Shown: piece by piece, positions 15,935-24,320 of the stretch | How positions within the stretch are numbered: position 1 is the stretch's first letter | Layout: the number at the start of each line of letters is the position of its first letter | DNA from: an uncultured Eubacteriales bacterium | GTDB lineage: Bacteria > Bacillota > Clostridia > Oscillospirales > Acutalibacteraceae | DNA: 40,949 nucleotides | Assembly: GCA_934476085.1 (NCBI GenBank) | Contig: CAKSNE010000019.1 | Span: 1-40,949 of the forward strand | Reading direction: 5' to 3' | The notes under the pieces: model-generated | What the model saw: only the letters and a program-made list of their open reading frames with translations | What the model was told of the DNA's origin: nothing | Database searches by the model: none | Translations under genes and position numbers: made by a program

Positions 15935-17586
15935 GTTTTACTTATCCGAGTAGTGAAGAAAAAGCACTTGAAAATCTCAACTTTTCAATAGAAGAAGGTT
16001 CGTTTACGGTAGTTTGCGGTATGTCCGGATGCGGTAAAACGACTCTTTTAAAAATGCTAAAGCGTGAACTTACTCCTGAAGGCAAGGTTGAAGGCAAAGT
16101 ATATTTTAAAGGTACTGAAATTTCTGAATTAGATGATTTTACTGCGGCACAAAAAATCGGCTATGTTCTTCAAAATCCTGATTCACAGATAGTAACCGAT
16201 AAAGTTTGGCACGAAATGGCTTTCGGACTTGAGAATTTAGGTGTAGAAACCGAAATTATTCGCAGAAGAATAGGCGAAATGTCAAGCTATTTTGGCATTG
16301 AGAGCCTTTTTCATAAAAAAACAGATGAACTTTCCGGCGGTCAAAAACAACTTTTAAATTTAGCGTCAGTAATGGTTATGCAGCCTGATGTTTTAATTTT
16401 AGATGAGCCAACAAGCCAGCTTGACCCAATTGCCGCATCGGATTTTATTGCAACACTGCAAAAAATGAATAGGGAATTAGGTCTTACAATTATTTTGGTC
16501 GAACATAGGCTTGAAGATGTTTTCCCGATTGCAGATTCGGTAATTTTAATTGATAACGGCAAGTTACTGCTTAAAGATGAGCCTAAAAATATCGCAAGCA
16601 AACTTAAAGAAATAGATGAAAACCACCCAATGCTTTTAGGGCTTCCGAGTGCAGTTAGAATATTCAGCGGGCTTGATGTAAATGATGATTGTCCGCTTAC
16701 TGTTCGTGACGGAAAAATGTTTTTATCTAATCATTTTTCAAATAATATTCAAAAAGAATATGTTGCAAAAGAACATAAGTTAAACGAGAATATTGCACTT
16801 AAAACAAAAAATACTTGGTTTAGATATGAGAGAGATTTGCCTGATGTTTTAAAGGGCATTGATATTGAAATCCATAAAAACGAAGTATTTTGTATTTTAG
16901 GCGGAAACGGCGTTGGAAAAACGACTCTTTTAAATGTTTTATCGGGAGTTAACAAAGCATATCGAGGTAAGATTTTAATAAACGATAAAAAGATAAAGGA
17001 TTATAAAGGCAACGAATTATATAGACAAAATTTGTCACTTTTGCCTCAAAATCCAATGAGTGTATTTTTAAAATCAACTGTAATTGATGATTTTGATGAA
17101 ATTTTAAAAGTTAATGATGTAAAGCGAGAAGAGCGTGAGAAAAAAATCAATGAAGTTGCAGAAAAGCTTGAAATTACTCATCTTTTGAATAAACACCCTT
17201 ATGATTTAAGCGGTGGCGAACAACAAAAATGTGCTATTGGCAAACTATTGCTATCAAATCCTAAAATCTTGCTTTTAGATGAGCCTACAAAAGGCTTTGA
17301 TCCATATGCTAAAAAGGTTTTATCAGGCATTATAGCAAAACTTAAAAATGATGGTATTACTGTTGTAATTGTTACTCATGATGTTGAGTTTGCTACTACA
17401 ATCGCTGATAGATGTGCTTTGTTTTTCGACGGCAAAATTATTTCAACAGATACACCTAATAAATTTTTCGGCGACAATAATTTTTATACTACAGCCGCTA
17501 ACAGAATTTCAAGACATTTGTATTCAGGTGCGGTAACTTGTGAGCAAGTAATAGAACTTTGTAAAAAGAACGGGGAAGTAAAATGA
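15907..17586 (+). CDS. cbrU: ECF transporter duplicated ATPase, CbrU-like
   Basis: A 559-aa protein with two complete ABC ATPase domains in one chain, replacing the usual EcfA1/EcfA2 pair. Domain 1 (about 1-235) has Walker A GMSGCGKTT, signature LSGGQKQ and Walker B LILDEPTS. Domain 2 (about 295-535) has GGNGVGKTT, LSGGEQQK and LLLDEPTKG. Translation starts at GTG 15907 with AAGGAGG 7 bases before it, inside the end of the T-component gene. The stop overlaps the S-component ATG (ATGA). The duplicated ATPase next to T and S components below a cobalamin riboswitch matches the predicted CbrU role. Confidence 0.92.
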   Translation: MEILHIENLSFTYPSSEEKALENLNFSIEEGSFTVVCGMSGCGKTTLLKMLKRELTPEGKVEGKVYFKGTEISELDDFTAAQKIGYVLQNPDSQIVTDKVWHEMAFGLENLGVETEIIRRRIGEMSSYFGIESLFHKKTDELSGGQKQLLNLASVMVMQPDVLILDEPTSQLDPIAASDFIATLQKMNRELGLTIILVEHRLEDVFPIADSVILIDNGKLLLKDEPKNIASKLKEIDENHPMLLGLPSAVRIFSGLDVNDDCPLTVRDGKMFLSNHFSNNIQKEYVAKEHKLNENIALKTKNTWFRYERDLPDVLKGIDIEIHKNEVFCILGGNGVGKTTLLNVLSGVNKAYRGKILINDKKIKDYKGNELYRQNLSLLPQNPMSVFLKSTVIDDFDEILKVNDVKREEREKKINEVAEKLEITHLLNKHPYDLSGGEQQKCAIGKLLLSNPKILLLDEPTKGFDPYAKKVLSGIIAKLKNDGITVVIVTHDVEFATTIADRCALFFDGKIISTDTPNKFFGDNNFYTTAANRISRHLYSGAVTCEQVIELCKKNGEVK

Positions 17587-18257
17587 AAAAGATAATTAAT
17601 TACATTTTACTTTTAGTTGTAACTCCTTTGGTTGTCTTATTTGGTGCGATTGTTTTTAAAGATAAGCAATATGCTTTTATTACAATTGCGGTTGCAGTTA
17701 TCGCTTGTATACCTTTTTTTCTTTCATTTGAAAAAAAGAAAGATAATACAAAAGAAATGGTTGTTCTTGCGATAATGACTGCACTCGCAACAGTCGGCAG
17801 AATGCTTTTTGCACCGATTCCCGGCTTTAAACCTGTTACTGCGATTGTTGTTTTAACTGCAATTTATTTTGGTGGAGAAATAGGATTTTTAACAGGTGCT
17901 CTTTCGGCGGTAATATCAAATTTTTATTTCGGACAAGGCCCTTGGACTCCTTTTCAAATGTTTGTTTGGGGACTAATAGGATTAATTGCGGGAATGATTG
18001 CAAATCCACTTAAAAAGAGCAAAGTTTTGCTTATAATTTACGGAATTATTTCAGGTGTTATTTTCTCACTTTTAATGGATGTTTGGACAGTTTTATGGTG
18101 GGACGGCAGTTTTAATTTTGCAAGATACGGTGCGGCAATTGCTTCGGCGGCTTGGTTTACAGTTGAATATGCGGTTTCTAATGTTATTTTCTTGCTTGCG
18201 TTAGTAATTCCGCTAGGACCTGTTATAGAACGAATAAAAACAAAGTACGGAATATAA
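17583..18257 (+). CDS. cbrT: ECF transporter substrate-binding (S) component, CbrT-like
   Basis: A 224-aa integral membrane S component with about six to seven helices. It has the pattern of the cobalamin-type CbrT group: LATVGRMLFAPIPGFKP, then an AIYFGGEIGFLTGALSA helix and GQGPWTPFQMFVWGLIG. In ECF transporters the S component binds the vitamin and topples in the membrane; its small A-x-x-x-A-type helix 1 motifs contact the T component. It is the last gene of the riboswitch operon, coupled to the ATPase by an ATGA overlap and followed at once by a terminator. Cobalamin is the likely ligand by riboswitch context. Another corrinoid or alpha-ribazole is an alternative. Confidence 0.88.
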   Translation: MKKIINYILLLVVTPLVVLFGAIVFKDKQYAFITIAVAVIACIPFFLSFEKKKDNTKEMVVLAIMTALATVGRMLFAPIPGFKPVTAIVVLTAIYFGGEIGFLTGALSAVISNFYFGQGPWTPFQMFVWGLIGLIAGMIANPLKKSKVLLIIYGIISGVIFSLLMDVWTVLWWDGSFNFARYGAAIASAAWFTVEYAVSNVIFLLALVIPLGPVIERIKTKYGI

Positions 18258-18274
18258 AATTCCGTGCTTTTTTG
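18242..18274 (+). terminator. Intrinsic terminator of the cobalamin operon
   Basis: AAAGTACGGAAT (18242-18253) pairs with ATTCCGTGCTTT (18259-18270) with one wobble, followed by a T run. The cbrT stop codon lies in the loop. Confidence 0.9.
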
Positions 18275-18329
18275 TTGCAACAAATAAAATTATATGATAA
18301 AATTATAAAAAACTAAAGGAATTTTTATT

Positions 18330-19001
18330 ATGACAAATATTTTATTAGTTGAAGATGATGAGATGATAGTAAAAAATTTAACCGAATTTTTAATTGCTGA
18401 AAATTTTTCGGTTAAAAGTGCCGGCGGTCAATCTTTGGCTCTTGAACTTATAAAAAATAATACTTTTGATTTGGTTTTGCTTGATGTGTCGCTTGCTGAT
18501 GGCAACGGTTTTTCAACTTGTAGTGAAATAAAGAAAAATTATAATATTCCTGTTATTTTTCTATCTGCATCTGGTGACGAATATAGCGTCGTGACCGGGC
18601 TTGATATGGGCGCTGATGACTATATCGGCAAGCCTTTTCGCCCAAGAGAACTTATATCTAGAATTAAAAGCGTACTAAGAAGAACAGGCAAAATTAATAA
18701 TACTATTGAGTGTGGTAATATAAAAATTGACACGCTAAAAGGTATAGCGTTGAAAAACGATAGAGATTTGTTTTTGTCTGCACTTGAATACAAGCTGTTG
18801 CTTGTTTTATTTTCAAATAAAGGCGTTGTTTTATCAAGAAATAAGCTACTTGAAGAAATTTGGGATATTGCAGGCGAGTTTGTGAATGACAATACATTGA
18901 CAGTTTACATAAAAAGACTTCGTGAAAAAATTGAAGATGATCCGCAAAATCCTAAGATTATAAAAACTGTCAGAGGACTCGGCTATAAAGTAGGGGATTA
19001 A
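18330..19001 (+). CDS. OmpR-family two-component response regulator
   Basis: A 223-aa regulator. The receiver domain (1-115) has acidic pocket residues E8-D9-D10, phospho-acceptor D52 in LVLLDVS, S79 and K101 in GKPF. An OmpR/PhoB winged helix follows (about 128-222), ending RTVRGLGYKVGD (here with KTVRG). It is followed after 2 bases by the histidine kinase gene, so the pair is one operon. Genome position and type suggest that it controls the convergent FtsX-type ABC operon, whose promoter carries tandem 11-base repeats of the kind OmpR-type regulators bind. Confidence 0.93.
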   Translation: MTNILLVEDDEMIVKNLTEFLIAENFSVKSAGGQSLALELIKNNTFDLVLLDVSLADGNGFSTCSEIKKNYNIPVIFLSASGDEYSVVTGLDMGADDYIGKPFRPRELISRIKSVLRRTGKINNTIECGNIKIDTLKGIALKNDRDLFLSALEYKLLLVLFSNKGVVLSRNKLLEEIWDIAGEFVNDNTLTVYIKRLREKIEDDPQNPKIIKTVRGLGYKVGD

Positions 19002-19003
19002 GT

Positions 19004-20011
19004 ATGGGATTTTTTCGTAATCCGGAAATAAAAAGAAGTTTTATTCTTTATATATTTTTATCAGTTGCAATTGTTTTGCTATCATTTGCTTTTGACAATA
19101 ATTCTTGGTTATTTTCATTAGCTATATGTGTGATTTTTGGACTTTTTCATTTCATTACAACATATATAAGATATAAAAAACTTAAAAATTTAAGTTTGGA
19201 TATTGATAAAATTTTGCATGGAAATTATGAACTTAATTTAAAAGATTATGCTGAAGGCGAACTCGCCGTTTTGCACAATGAGATTAATAAAATGACTGCA
19301 AGGCTTAATGAGCAAGCGGAAAATTTGAAAAAAGATAAAATTTATCTTGCTGATTCAATTGCAGATATTTCTCATCAAATCAGAACTCCTCTTACCTCAA
19401 TAAATCTAATTGCATCTTTTTTATCTGAAGAAAATTTAAGTGATGACAGAAGACTGGAACTTACAAAAGAACTGTTTTCATTGCTTTCAAAAATTGAGTG
19501 GCTTATAAATTCATTGCTTAAAATTTCAAAGTTAGACGCAGGTACAATTAAGTTTAATAATGAACAGGTAAATCTTTATAATCTAATTAAAAAGAGTGCT
19601 TTACCAATTGAAATACCGCTTGATTTGAAAAATCAAAAATTAGTTATCAACTCAAACAAGCAAGAATATTTTTATGGTGATATTAATTGGACTATTGAGG
19701 CGGTTGAAAATATTTTAAAAAATTGTATGGAGCATACCGATGAAGGCGGAACTATTACAGTAACATTATCAGAAACGCCTATCTTTTCTGAAATTGTTAT
19801 TTCAGATAACGGCAAAGGTATTGATGAAAATGATTTGCCTAATTTATTTAAACGGTTTTATAAAGGAAAAAATTCATCTTCAAGCAGTATAGGTATCGGT
19901 CTTGCACTGGCTAAAATGATTATTATTTCACAAAATGGCACTATTAAAGCCGAAAACAATGAAGATAAGGGTGCAAAATTTACAATTAAATTTTATAAAA
20001 CAACAGTATGA
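19004..20011 (+). CDS. Sensor histidine kinase with short membrane sensor
   Basis: A 335-aa membrane kinase. Two closely spaced transmembrane helices (about 13-30 and 35-53) leave almost no extracellular sensor, the layout of intramembrane-sensing kinases that often read the state of a partner ABC transporter. A HAMP-like linker follows (about 55-105), then HisKA with H124 in ISHQIRTPL, and HATPase_c with an N box (ILKNCMEH), G1 DNGKGID and G2 GIGLALAK. GGGGATTAAGT precedes the ATG. The stimulus is probably an antimicrobial peptide or envelope stress sensed through the adjacent exporter, by analogy with similar loci. Confidence 0.92.
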   Translation: MGFFRNPEIKRSFILYIFLSVAIVLLSFAFDNNSWLFSLAICVIFGLFHFITTYIRYKKLKNLSLDIDKILHGNYELNLKDYAEGELAVLHNEINKMTARLNEQAENLKKDKIYLADSIADISHQIRTPLTSINLIASFLSEENLSDDRRLELTKELFSLLSKIEWLINSLLKISKLDAGTIKFNNEQVNLYNLIKKSALPIEIPLDLKNQKLVINSNKQEYFYGDINWTIEAVENILKNCMEHTDEGGTITVTLSETPIFSEIVISDNGKGIDENDLPNLFKRFYKGKNSSSSSIGIGLALAKMIIISQNGTIKAENNEDKGAKFTIKFYKTTV

Positions 20012-20051
20012 AAAAACGCTTTGACCGGAAAAATTAGGTCAAAGCGTTTTT
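20012..20051. terminator. Bidirectional intrinsic terminator
   Basis: AAAAACGCTTTGACC (20012-20026) is perfectly complementary to GGTCAAAGCGTTTTT (20037-20051) around a 10-base loop. It serves the convergent kinase and ABC permease genes. Confidence 0.92.
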
Positions 20052-20054
20052 GTT

Positions 20055-22736
20055 TTAAATATTTTCGTTTTTTAGTGTTTCGATAGGACTGTCTTTTTTT
20101 ATTTTTCTCATCGAGTAAGCCATTGTTACAAATACAACTATAAATATTGAAACAACTGCAATAATTACTGCTTTAGTAGGGAAAATATAACCCATTGAAA
20201 GCCCTTCCTGCATTATTCTTCCGAGTAAATATGAAACAAATAATCCTATTGGCAAGCCGTAAATAATACTTTTTAAACCGTATAACAAACATTCATAATT
20301 CATCATTTTATTAAATGCTTTTTTAGTCATACCAATTGATTTTAGCATTGCAAACTCTCTTTTTCTAAGCATAATATTGGTCGAAATTGTGTTAAATACA
20401 TTCGCTATTGAGATAAGTGAAATCAGAATTATAAATCCGTAGGTAAATACATTTACAACAACCAAAAGTGCCATGTTGGCCTCTTGAATTTCTTTTGAAT
20501 CATATAAATGATCGTCATTCTGTTCGCTGTCGCTATTTAAGATTTTTTTCATATTTTCTGTTGCCGCTTTATGGTCTTTAGCACTAAAATACAATAAACT
20601 TGATGTATTATCAAAACAGTTTTTGCTTGTGAAACTTTCCAAGAAAGATATCGGCATTATTAATGCTGTTTCAGAGTAAGTGTATGCTTTTGTGCCATAA
20701 GGGCCGTCAACATCAAAGCAAGTTGCTTCAACTTCTTTTTTCTCTATTGCATCGTCAATTGGAATTTTTATTTCCTTATCACCTTTCATATAGTAGGCAT
20801 TAATATCATCATCGTTATCTTCTGTACTGTAATAACCGTTGTACTCGTAACCATTGAGCTTTTTAATCATATAGATGTCAAGATTTACTTTGTTTTTATT
20901 AATAACATCGAGTTTTCCGATTTTTTTATTACCGGTTTCATCATAAGATTTATTAACATACGATGAGTTAATAAGTGCTTTCATATTATTTTTATCTGTA
21001 TATTCTTTAACATCAAGATGATTTTTAACTAGATAATTTTTATAAACATCATCTGAAATAAATAAAATACCGGCACTTAAGTAAAATCCTTTTTTAGTAT
21101 CATAGTTATTTTTATTTAAGTTTTTTATATCGTTTTTATTTGCATATATGCCATAAGTAAGTGCATTGAAAACGCTTACACTTTTTGAAACTTCACGTTG
21201 ATTACTTAAAAGCTTACGCATTCTTTTTGAATCGTTTATTAATTTTTTTGTGTCTTTAATTTCAATATCATTTGTCATACTGTAAGAAATATCGTAGTCT
21301 TGTTGTTCGGCAAATTGCTTATAGCTTGATGAAATATAGGTAGAAAATGTGCTTGCAGAAATGAATAAAATAATGCTCATTGTAAGTGAAATTACTGTTG
21401 AACGGTATTTTTTTCGATTACGCTTAAAGTTTTTATTTGCGAGCATACCTGAAAAGCCAAATAGTTTATAGGTAAGTTTAGAAGATTTTATTTTTTTAGC
21501 CTTTATTTTAATATCACCTGATTGCCTGATAGCTTCAATAGCAGTCTTTTTAGCTGCACGTTTTGCAGGAATATAAGCAGAAATTAAAACTGTAATTAAG
21601 CCTATTACTGCTGCTACTAAAATTGACGCTAATGATAGATGAAGTGTTAAATCAATACCGTTATCAATAAAAAAAGATTGAATAAACAAGCCGTTTACTG
21701 CCCAAAGAGTGATTCCGATACCACCGATACCTGCTAAAAGTCCAAGCGGTATTCCGATTGAGCATAAGAATAACGCTTCAAATAAAACGCTTCGTAAAAC
21801 TTGCTTTTTAGTTGCACCTATTGACTTTAACAGTCCGAATTGTTTCGTTCTTTCGCTGATCGAAATAGAAAAAGCATTGTAAATCAGCGAAATTGAGCCG
21901 AGCATAATTATTACTATTAATACAACTGCAAAGCCGTATAAAACTGTATTAAATCCGCCAAAGTCAGATATACCGTAAAATCTTAAAAGGTCATCGTGAT
22001 ATTTCAAATTGTCATCTTTAAAATACTTCTCTGAAATACTATAAATTTTGCGAACATTAGATACCGTATAATAAACATCATAAGATTTATCTGAATTTTT
22101 ATCATCAATTGTTAAAGCGGTATAGCCCGGTGCTGAATAATCTTCAAATGTTGGGCGTTCGTAAAAACCTACAACTGTAAAAGTTTTTTTGCTTGTATTA
22201 ATCAGTTTTTCTTCTTCATTATACATTTCATTTTGGTTTAAATTTATGTCTTCTATTTTTCGCTCGCCAATGTCTAGGGTAATTATACTGCCAATTTGAT
22301 ATTCAACTTTACCATTGGTTTTTAAATGGTCCGGAAGAATAATTTCATTTGTTTTTTGCGGCATTTTACCTTTAATCATATTTACATTAAGATATTTTGT
22401 GAAGTCCTTATTAATACCGCCGACAAAAAGGTATGGTTTGTATTCGTTTTCAGAATTAACTTTAGCATATCCGAAATTTCTTATTGAAGAATAACCTTCA
22501 AAATCACCGCTGTTATCCATCTTTTCTAATACGCTTGGTTTAACATCTTCCACCATAGCTTGATATGAACCTTCGGTCTTTTTTACTGTTTCAACAAGAT
22601 AGTTTTGCATACTTGAAATAAGTGTTGTGACGGCGGTAAACATTGAAACTGAAAGAATAATACCGATTATAGTTACAACAGTTCTTGTTTTATTTTTCTT
22701 GAGGTTTTTGAGTGTAACTTTGCTTAAAATGTTCAT
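20055..22736 (-). CDS. ABC transporter permease with two FtsX domains
   Basis: An 893-aa membrane protein of the MacB/FtsX mechanotransmission type. It has an N-terminal helix (about 17-38) and a large extracellular region. The first FtsX domain (about 270-410, with ISERTKQFGLLKSIGATKKQV) is followed by a second transmembrane start (about 440-465) and a large second extracellular region (about 470-760). The second FtsX domain (about 770-885) includes MLRKREFAMLKSIGMTKKAF. It works with the ATPase encoded upstream and probably exports or expels peptides or envelope-active compounds without moving them through a classic channel. Its ATG overlaps the stop of a 31-codon ORF (ATGA), with a GGGGTG site. 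It is larger than BceB-type permeases (about 650 aa). Confidence 0.92.
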   Translation of the reverse strand: MNILSKVTLKNLKKNKTRTVVTIIGIILSVSMFTAVTTLISSMQNYLVETVKKTEGSYQAMVEDVKPSVLEKMDNSGDFEGYSSIRNFGYAKVNSENEYKPYLFVGGINKDFTKYLNVNMIKGKMPQKTNEIILPDHLKTNGKVEYQIGSIITLDIGERKIEDINLNQNEMYNEEEKLINTSKKTFTVVGFYERPTFEDYSAPGYTALTIDDKNSDKSYDVYYTVSNVRKIYSISEKYFKDDNLKYHDDLLRFYGISDFGGFNTVLYGFAVVLIVIIMLGSISLIYNAFSISISERTKQFGLLKSIGATKKQVLRSVLFEALFLCSIGIPLGLLAGIGGIGITLWAVNGLFIQSFFIDNGIDLTLHLSLASILVAAVIGLITVLISAYIPAKRAAKKTAIEAIRQSGDIKIKAKKIKSSKLTYKLFGFSGMLANKNFKRNRKKYRSTVISLTMSIILFISASTFSTYISSSYKQFAEQQDYDISYSMTNDIEIKDTKKLINDSKRMRKLLSNQREVSKSVSVFNALTYGIYANKNDIKNLNKNNYDTKKGFYLSAGILFISDDVYKNYLVKNHLDVKEYTDKNNMKALINSSYVNKSYDETGNKKIGKLDVINKNKVNLDIYMIKKLNGYEYNGYYSTEDNDDDINAYYMKGDKEIKIPIDDAIEKKEVEATCFDVDGPYGTKAYTYSETALIMPISFLESFTSKNCFDNTSSLLYFSAKDHKAATENMKKILNSDSEQNDDHLYDSKEIQEANMALLVVVNVFTYGFIILISLISIANVFNTISTNIMLRKREFAMLKSIGMTKKAFNKMMNYECLLYGLKSIIYGLPIGLFVSYLLGRIMQEGLSMGYIFPTKAVIIAVVSIFIVVFVTMAYSMRKIKKDSPIETLKNENI

Positions 22737-22828
22737 TTTTTCACCCCGTTGCTTTTAATTTTAAGTAATGTAAACGCTGTTACACAAATAGCTGAAATTA
22801 TACCTACGATTATTGCAAAGTATTTCAT
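22733..22828 (-). CDS. 31-aa single-helix membrane microprotein between ABC ATPase and permease
   Basis: A very short gene of 31 codons. Its ATG overlaps the ATPase stop (ATGA), and its own TGA overlaps the permease ATG (ATGA), so it is coupled to both. The product begins MKYFAIIVGIISAICVTAF: one hydrophobic helix of about 20 residues followed by a basic tail (KIKSNGVKK). A GAGGT motif lies about 9 bases before the start. The double stop-start overlap is hard to explain unless the ORF is translated. I infer a small subunit or assembly factor of the exporter, or at least a coupling leader. No family is recognised. Confidence 0.72.
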   Translation of the reverse strand: MKYFAIIVGIISAICVTAFTLLKIKSNGVKK

Positions 22829-23508
22829 TTTTTATTTACCTCATCTTTTGTGATTTTGCCATCTTCAATTGCAATAATTCTGTCAGCCTGAAGTGCAATA
22901 TTTTCATCGTGAGTAATTACAACCAAAGTTTGATTAAAACGTCTGTTAGATAACTTTAACAAGTCAATAATTTCGTGTGAATTTTTAGAATCAAGGTTAC
23001 CGGTCGGCTCGTCAGCCAAAACTACTGCGGGAGCATTCATCAACGCTCTTCCGATTGAAACACGCTGTTGTTGACCGCCCGACAACTCATTTGGCAAGTG
23101 ATTTTCTCTGCCTTTTAGTTTCAAAATTTCAACTAATTCGTCTAATCTTTCTTTATTTACTTTTCTGCCGTCTAATAATACAGGTAGTGTAATATTTTCT
23201 GTTACATTTAAAACAGGGAGTAGGTTGTAAAACTGATAAATAAGACCTACTTGTCTGCGGCGGAATATAGCTAACTGTTCATCATTTTTTTCAAAAACAT
23301 TTTGTCCATCCATAAAAACTTCACCGCTTGTTGGTTTATCAACTGCACCGAGAATGTGAAGCAATGTTGATTTACCCGAGCCGGATGGACCGATGATTGC
23401 TACAAATTCGCCTTTGTTAATTGAAAACGAAACATCGTCTAATGCACGAACTTCGTTTTCGCCTTTGCCATATATTTTAGTTAGGTTTTTAACTTTTAAA
23501 ATTTCCAT
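22825..23508 (-). CDS. ABC transporter ATP-binding protein (LolD/MacB type)
   Basis: A 227-aa cytoplasmic ATPase with Walker A GPSGSGKST (about 40-48), Q-loop, signature LSGGQQQR, Walker B VVLADEPTG and the H-loop VITHD. It powers the two-FtsX-domain permease encoded just downstream. I start it at ATG 23508 (MEILKVKNL), preceded by AAAGGAGAAAAA. An upstream in-frame start would add 22 residues that contain the ribosome-binding site and lie outside the family alignment. It is the first gene of the operon, beneath a promoter with tandem repeats. Confidence 0.95.
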   Translation of the reverse strand: MEILKVKNLTKIYGKGENEVRALDDVSFSINKGEFVAIIGPSGSGKSTLLHILGAVDKPTSGEVFMDGQNVFEKNDEQLAIFRRRQVGLIYQFYNLLPVLNVTENITLPVLLDGRKVNKERLDELVEILKLKGRENHLPNELSGGQQQRVSIGRALMNAPAVVLADEPTGNLDSKNSHEIIDLLKLSNRRFNQTLVVITHDENIALQADRIIAIEDGKITKDEVNKK

Positions 23509-23540
23509 AAGTTTTTCTCCTTTTTTCATTTTGTATCTAT

Positions 23541-23576
23541 ATTGTAAACTATCAAAGTGACATTTAAGTGACAATT
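23541..23576 (-). promoter_or_regulatory. Promoter with tandem 11-bp repeats for the ABC operon
   Basis: Read on the minus strand, AATTGTCACTT and AAATGTCACTT stand head to tail at an exact 11-base period (23555-23576). About 8 bases further on is TACAAT (23541-23546), a good -10. The repeats cover where the -35 should be, and no TTGACA is present there. This is the usual layout for activation by an OmpR-type regulator. A related TGTCAGTAATGTGAC lies further upstream (about 23601-23615). Confidence 0.65.
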
Positions 23577-23695
23577 TAGCTTATGTTTTATTACAATTTA
23601 GTCACATTACTGACATAAATGCGTAGCAACGCCGAAGCAACGTGACAAATATTTGTTTCGTTTTTGTTTCGGATTTTAATTTTGAATAATTATGC

Positions 23696-23742
23696 AAAAA
23701 GCAGTTCAAAGCCTTTATAATAGGCGTTTGGACTGCTTTTTT
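23696..23742 (-). terminator. Intrinsic terminator after tRNA-Ala
   Basis: AAAAAGCAGT (23696-23705) pairs with ACTGCTTTTT at 23732-23741. The stem continues with CAAA/TTTG and CCT/AGG after small mismatches. It lies immediately downstream of the tRNA on the minus strand. Confidence 0.85.
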
Positions 23743-23743
23743 G

Positions 23744-23819
<76 letters not shown>

Positions 23820-23868
23820 GAATGTGACTTAATAATAACATAAATCAAATATTTTTTCAAGCATAAAT

Positions 23869-23899
23869 AAAGCGGTACAAATTTAATTTGCACCGCTTT
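23869..23899 (-). terminator. Terminator of the pyr operon
   Basis: AAAGCGGT-A-CAAATT (23869-23883) pairs with AATTTG-C-ACCGCTTT (23885-23899), with one mismatch. It sits directly after pyrI on the minus strand, with an AT-rich tail. Confidence 0.75.
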
Positions 23900-23903
23900 A
23901 AAA

Positions 23904-24320
23904 CTATTTTGCTTTAGATTCGCAATAAATACATCTGTAAATTCGATTTTCTTTATCAGTTAATTTAAAAATGTGTGGCAACTCTTGCTCGGTTGTTGTA
24001 ATACAACGAGGGTTTTTGCACTTAATAACATTTTTAATAACACTTGGCAAAAGTAATTTTTTCTTTTCAATTAACTTTCCGTCTTTTATTATGTTTACAG
24101 TTGCGTCCGGGTCAATGTAACCTAAAACATCAAGGTCTACATCATAATCAGCATCAATTTTTATAATATCTTTTCTGCCCATTAATTTTGACTGAACATT
24201 TTTAATAATAGCCACCGAACAATCAAGTTCTTCAAGGTTTAAAAAACTATAAAGTTCCATAGCCTTGCCGGCGGTAATATGGTCGATAACAATGCCGTTT
24301 ACAATCGAATCAATATTCAT
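23904..24320 (-). CDS. pyrI: Aspartate carbamoyltransferase regulatory subunit
   Basis: PyrI binds nucleotides (CTP/ATP) and confers allosteric control on PyrB. The 138-aa protein has the N-terminal allosteric domain (about 1-90, beginning with NGIVIDHI-x-AGKA) and a C-terminal zinc domain whose four Cys appear as CKNPRC and CIYC. It is the last gene of the operon and overlaps pyrB by one base. Its presence predicts a dodecameric, feedback-regulated ATCase, in contrast to the unregulated PyrB of Bacillus. Confidence 0.96.
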   Translation of the reverse strand: MNIDSIVNGIVIDHITAGKAMELYSFLNLEELDCSVAIIKNVQSKLMGRKDIIKIDADYDVDLDVLGYIDPDATVNIIKDGKLIEKKKLLLPSVIKNVIKCKNPRCITTTEQELPHIFKLTDKENRIYRCIYCESKAK

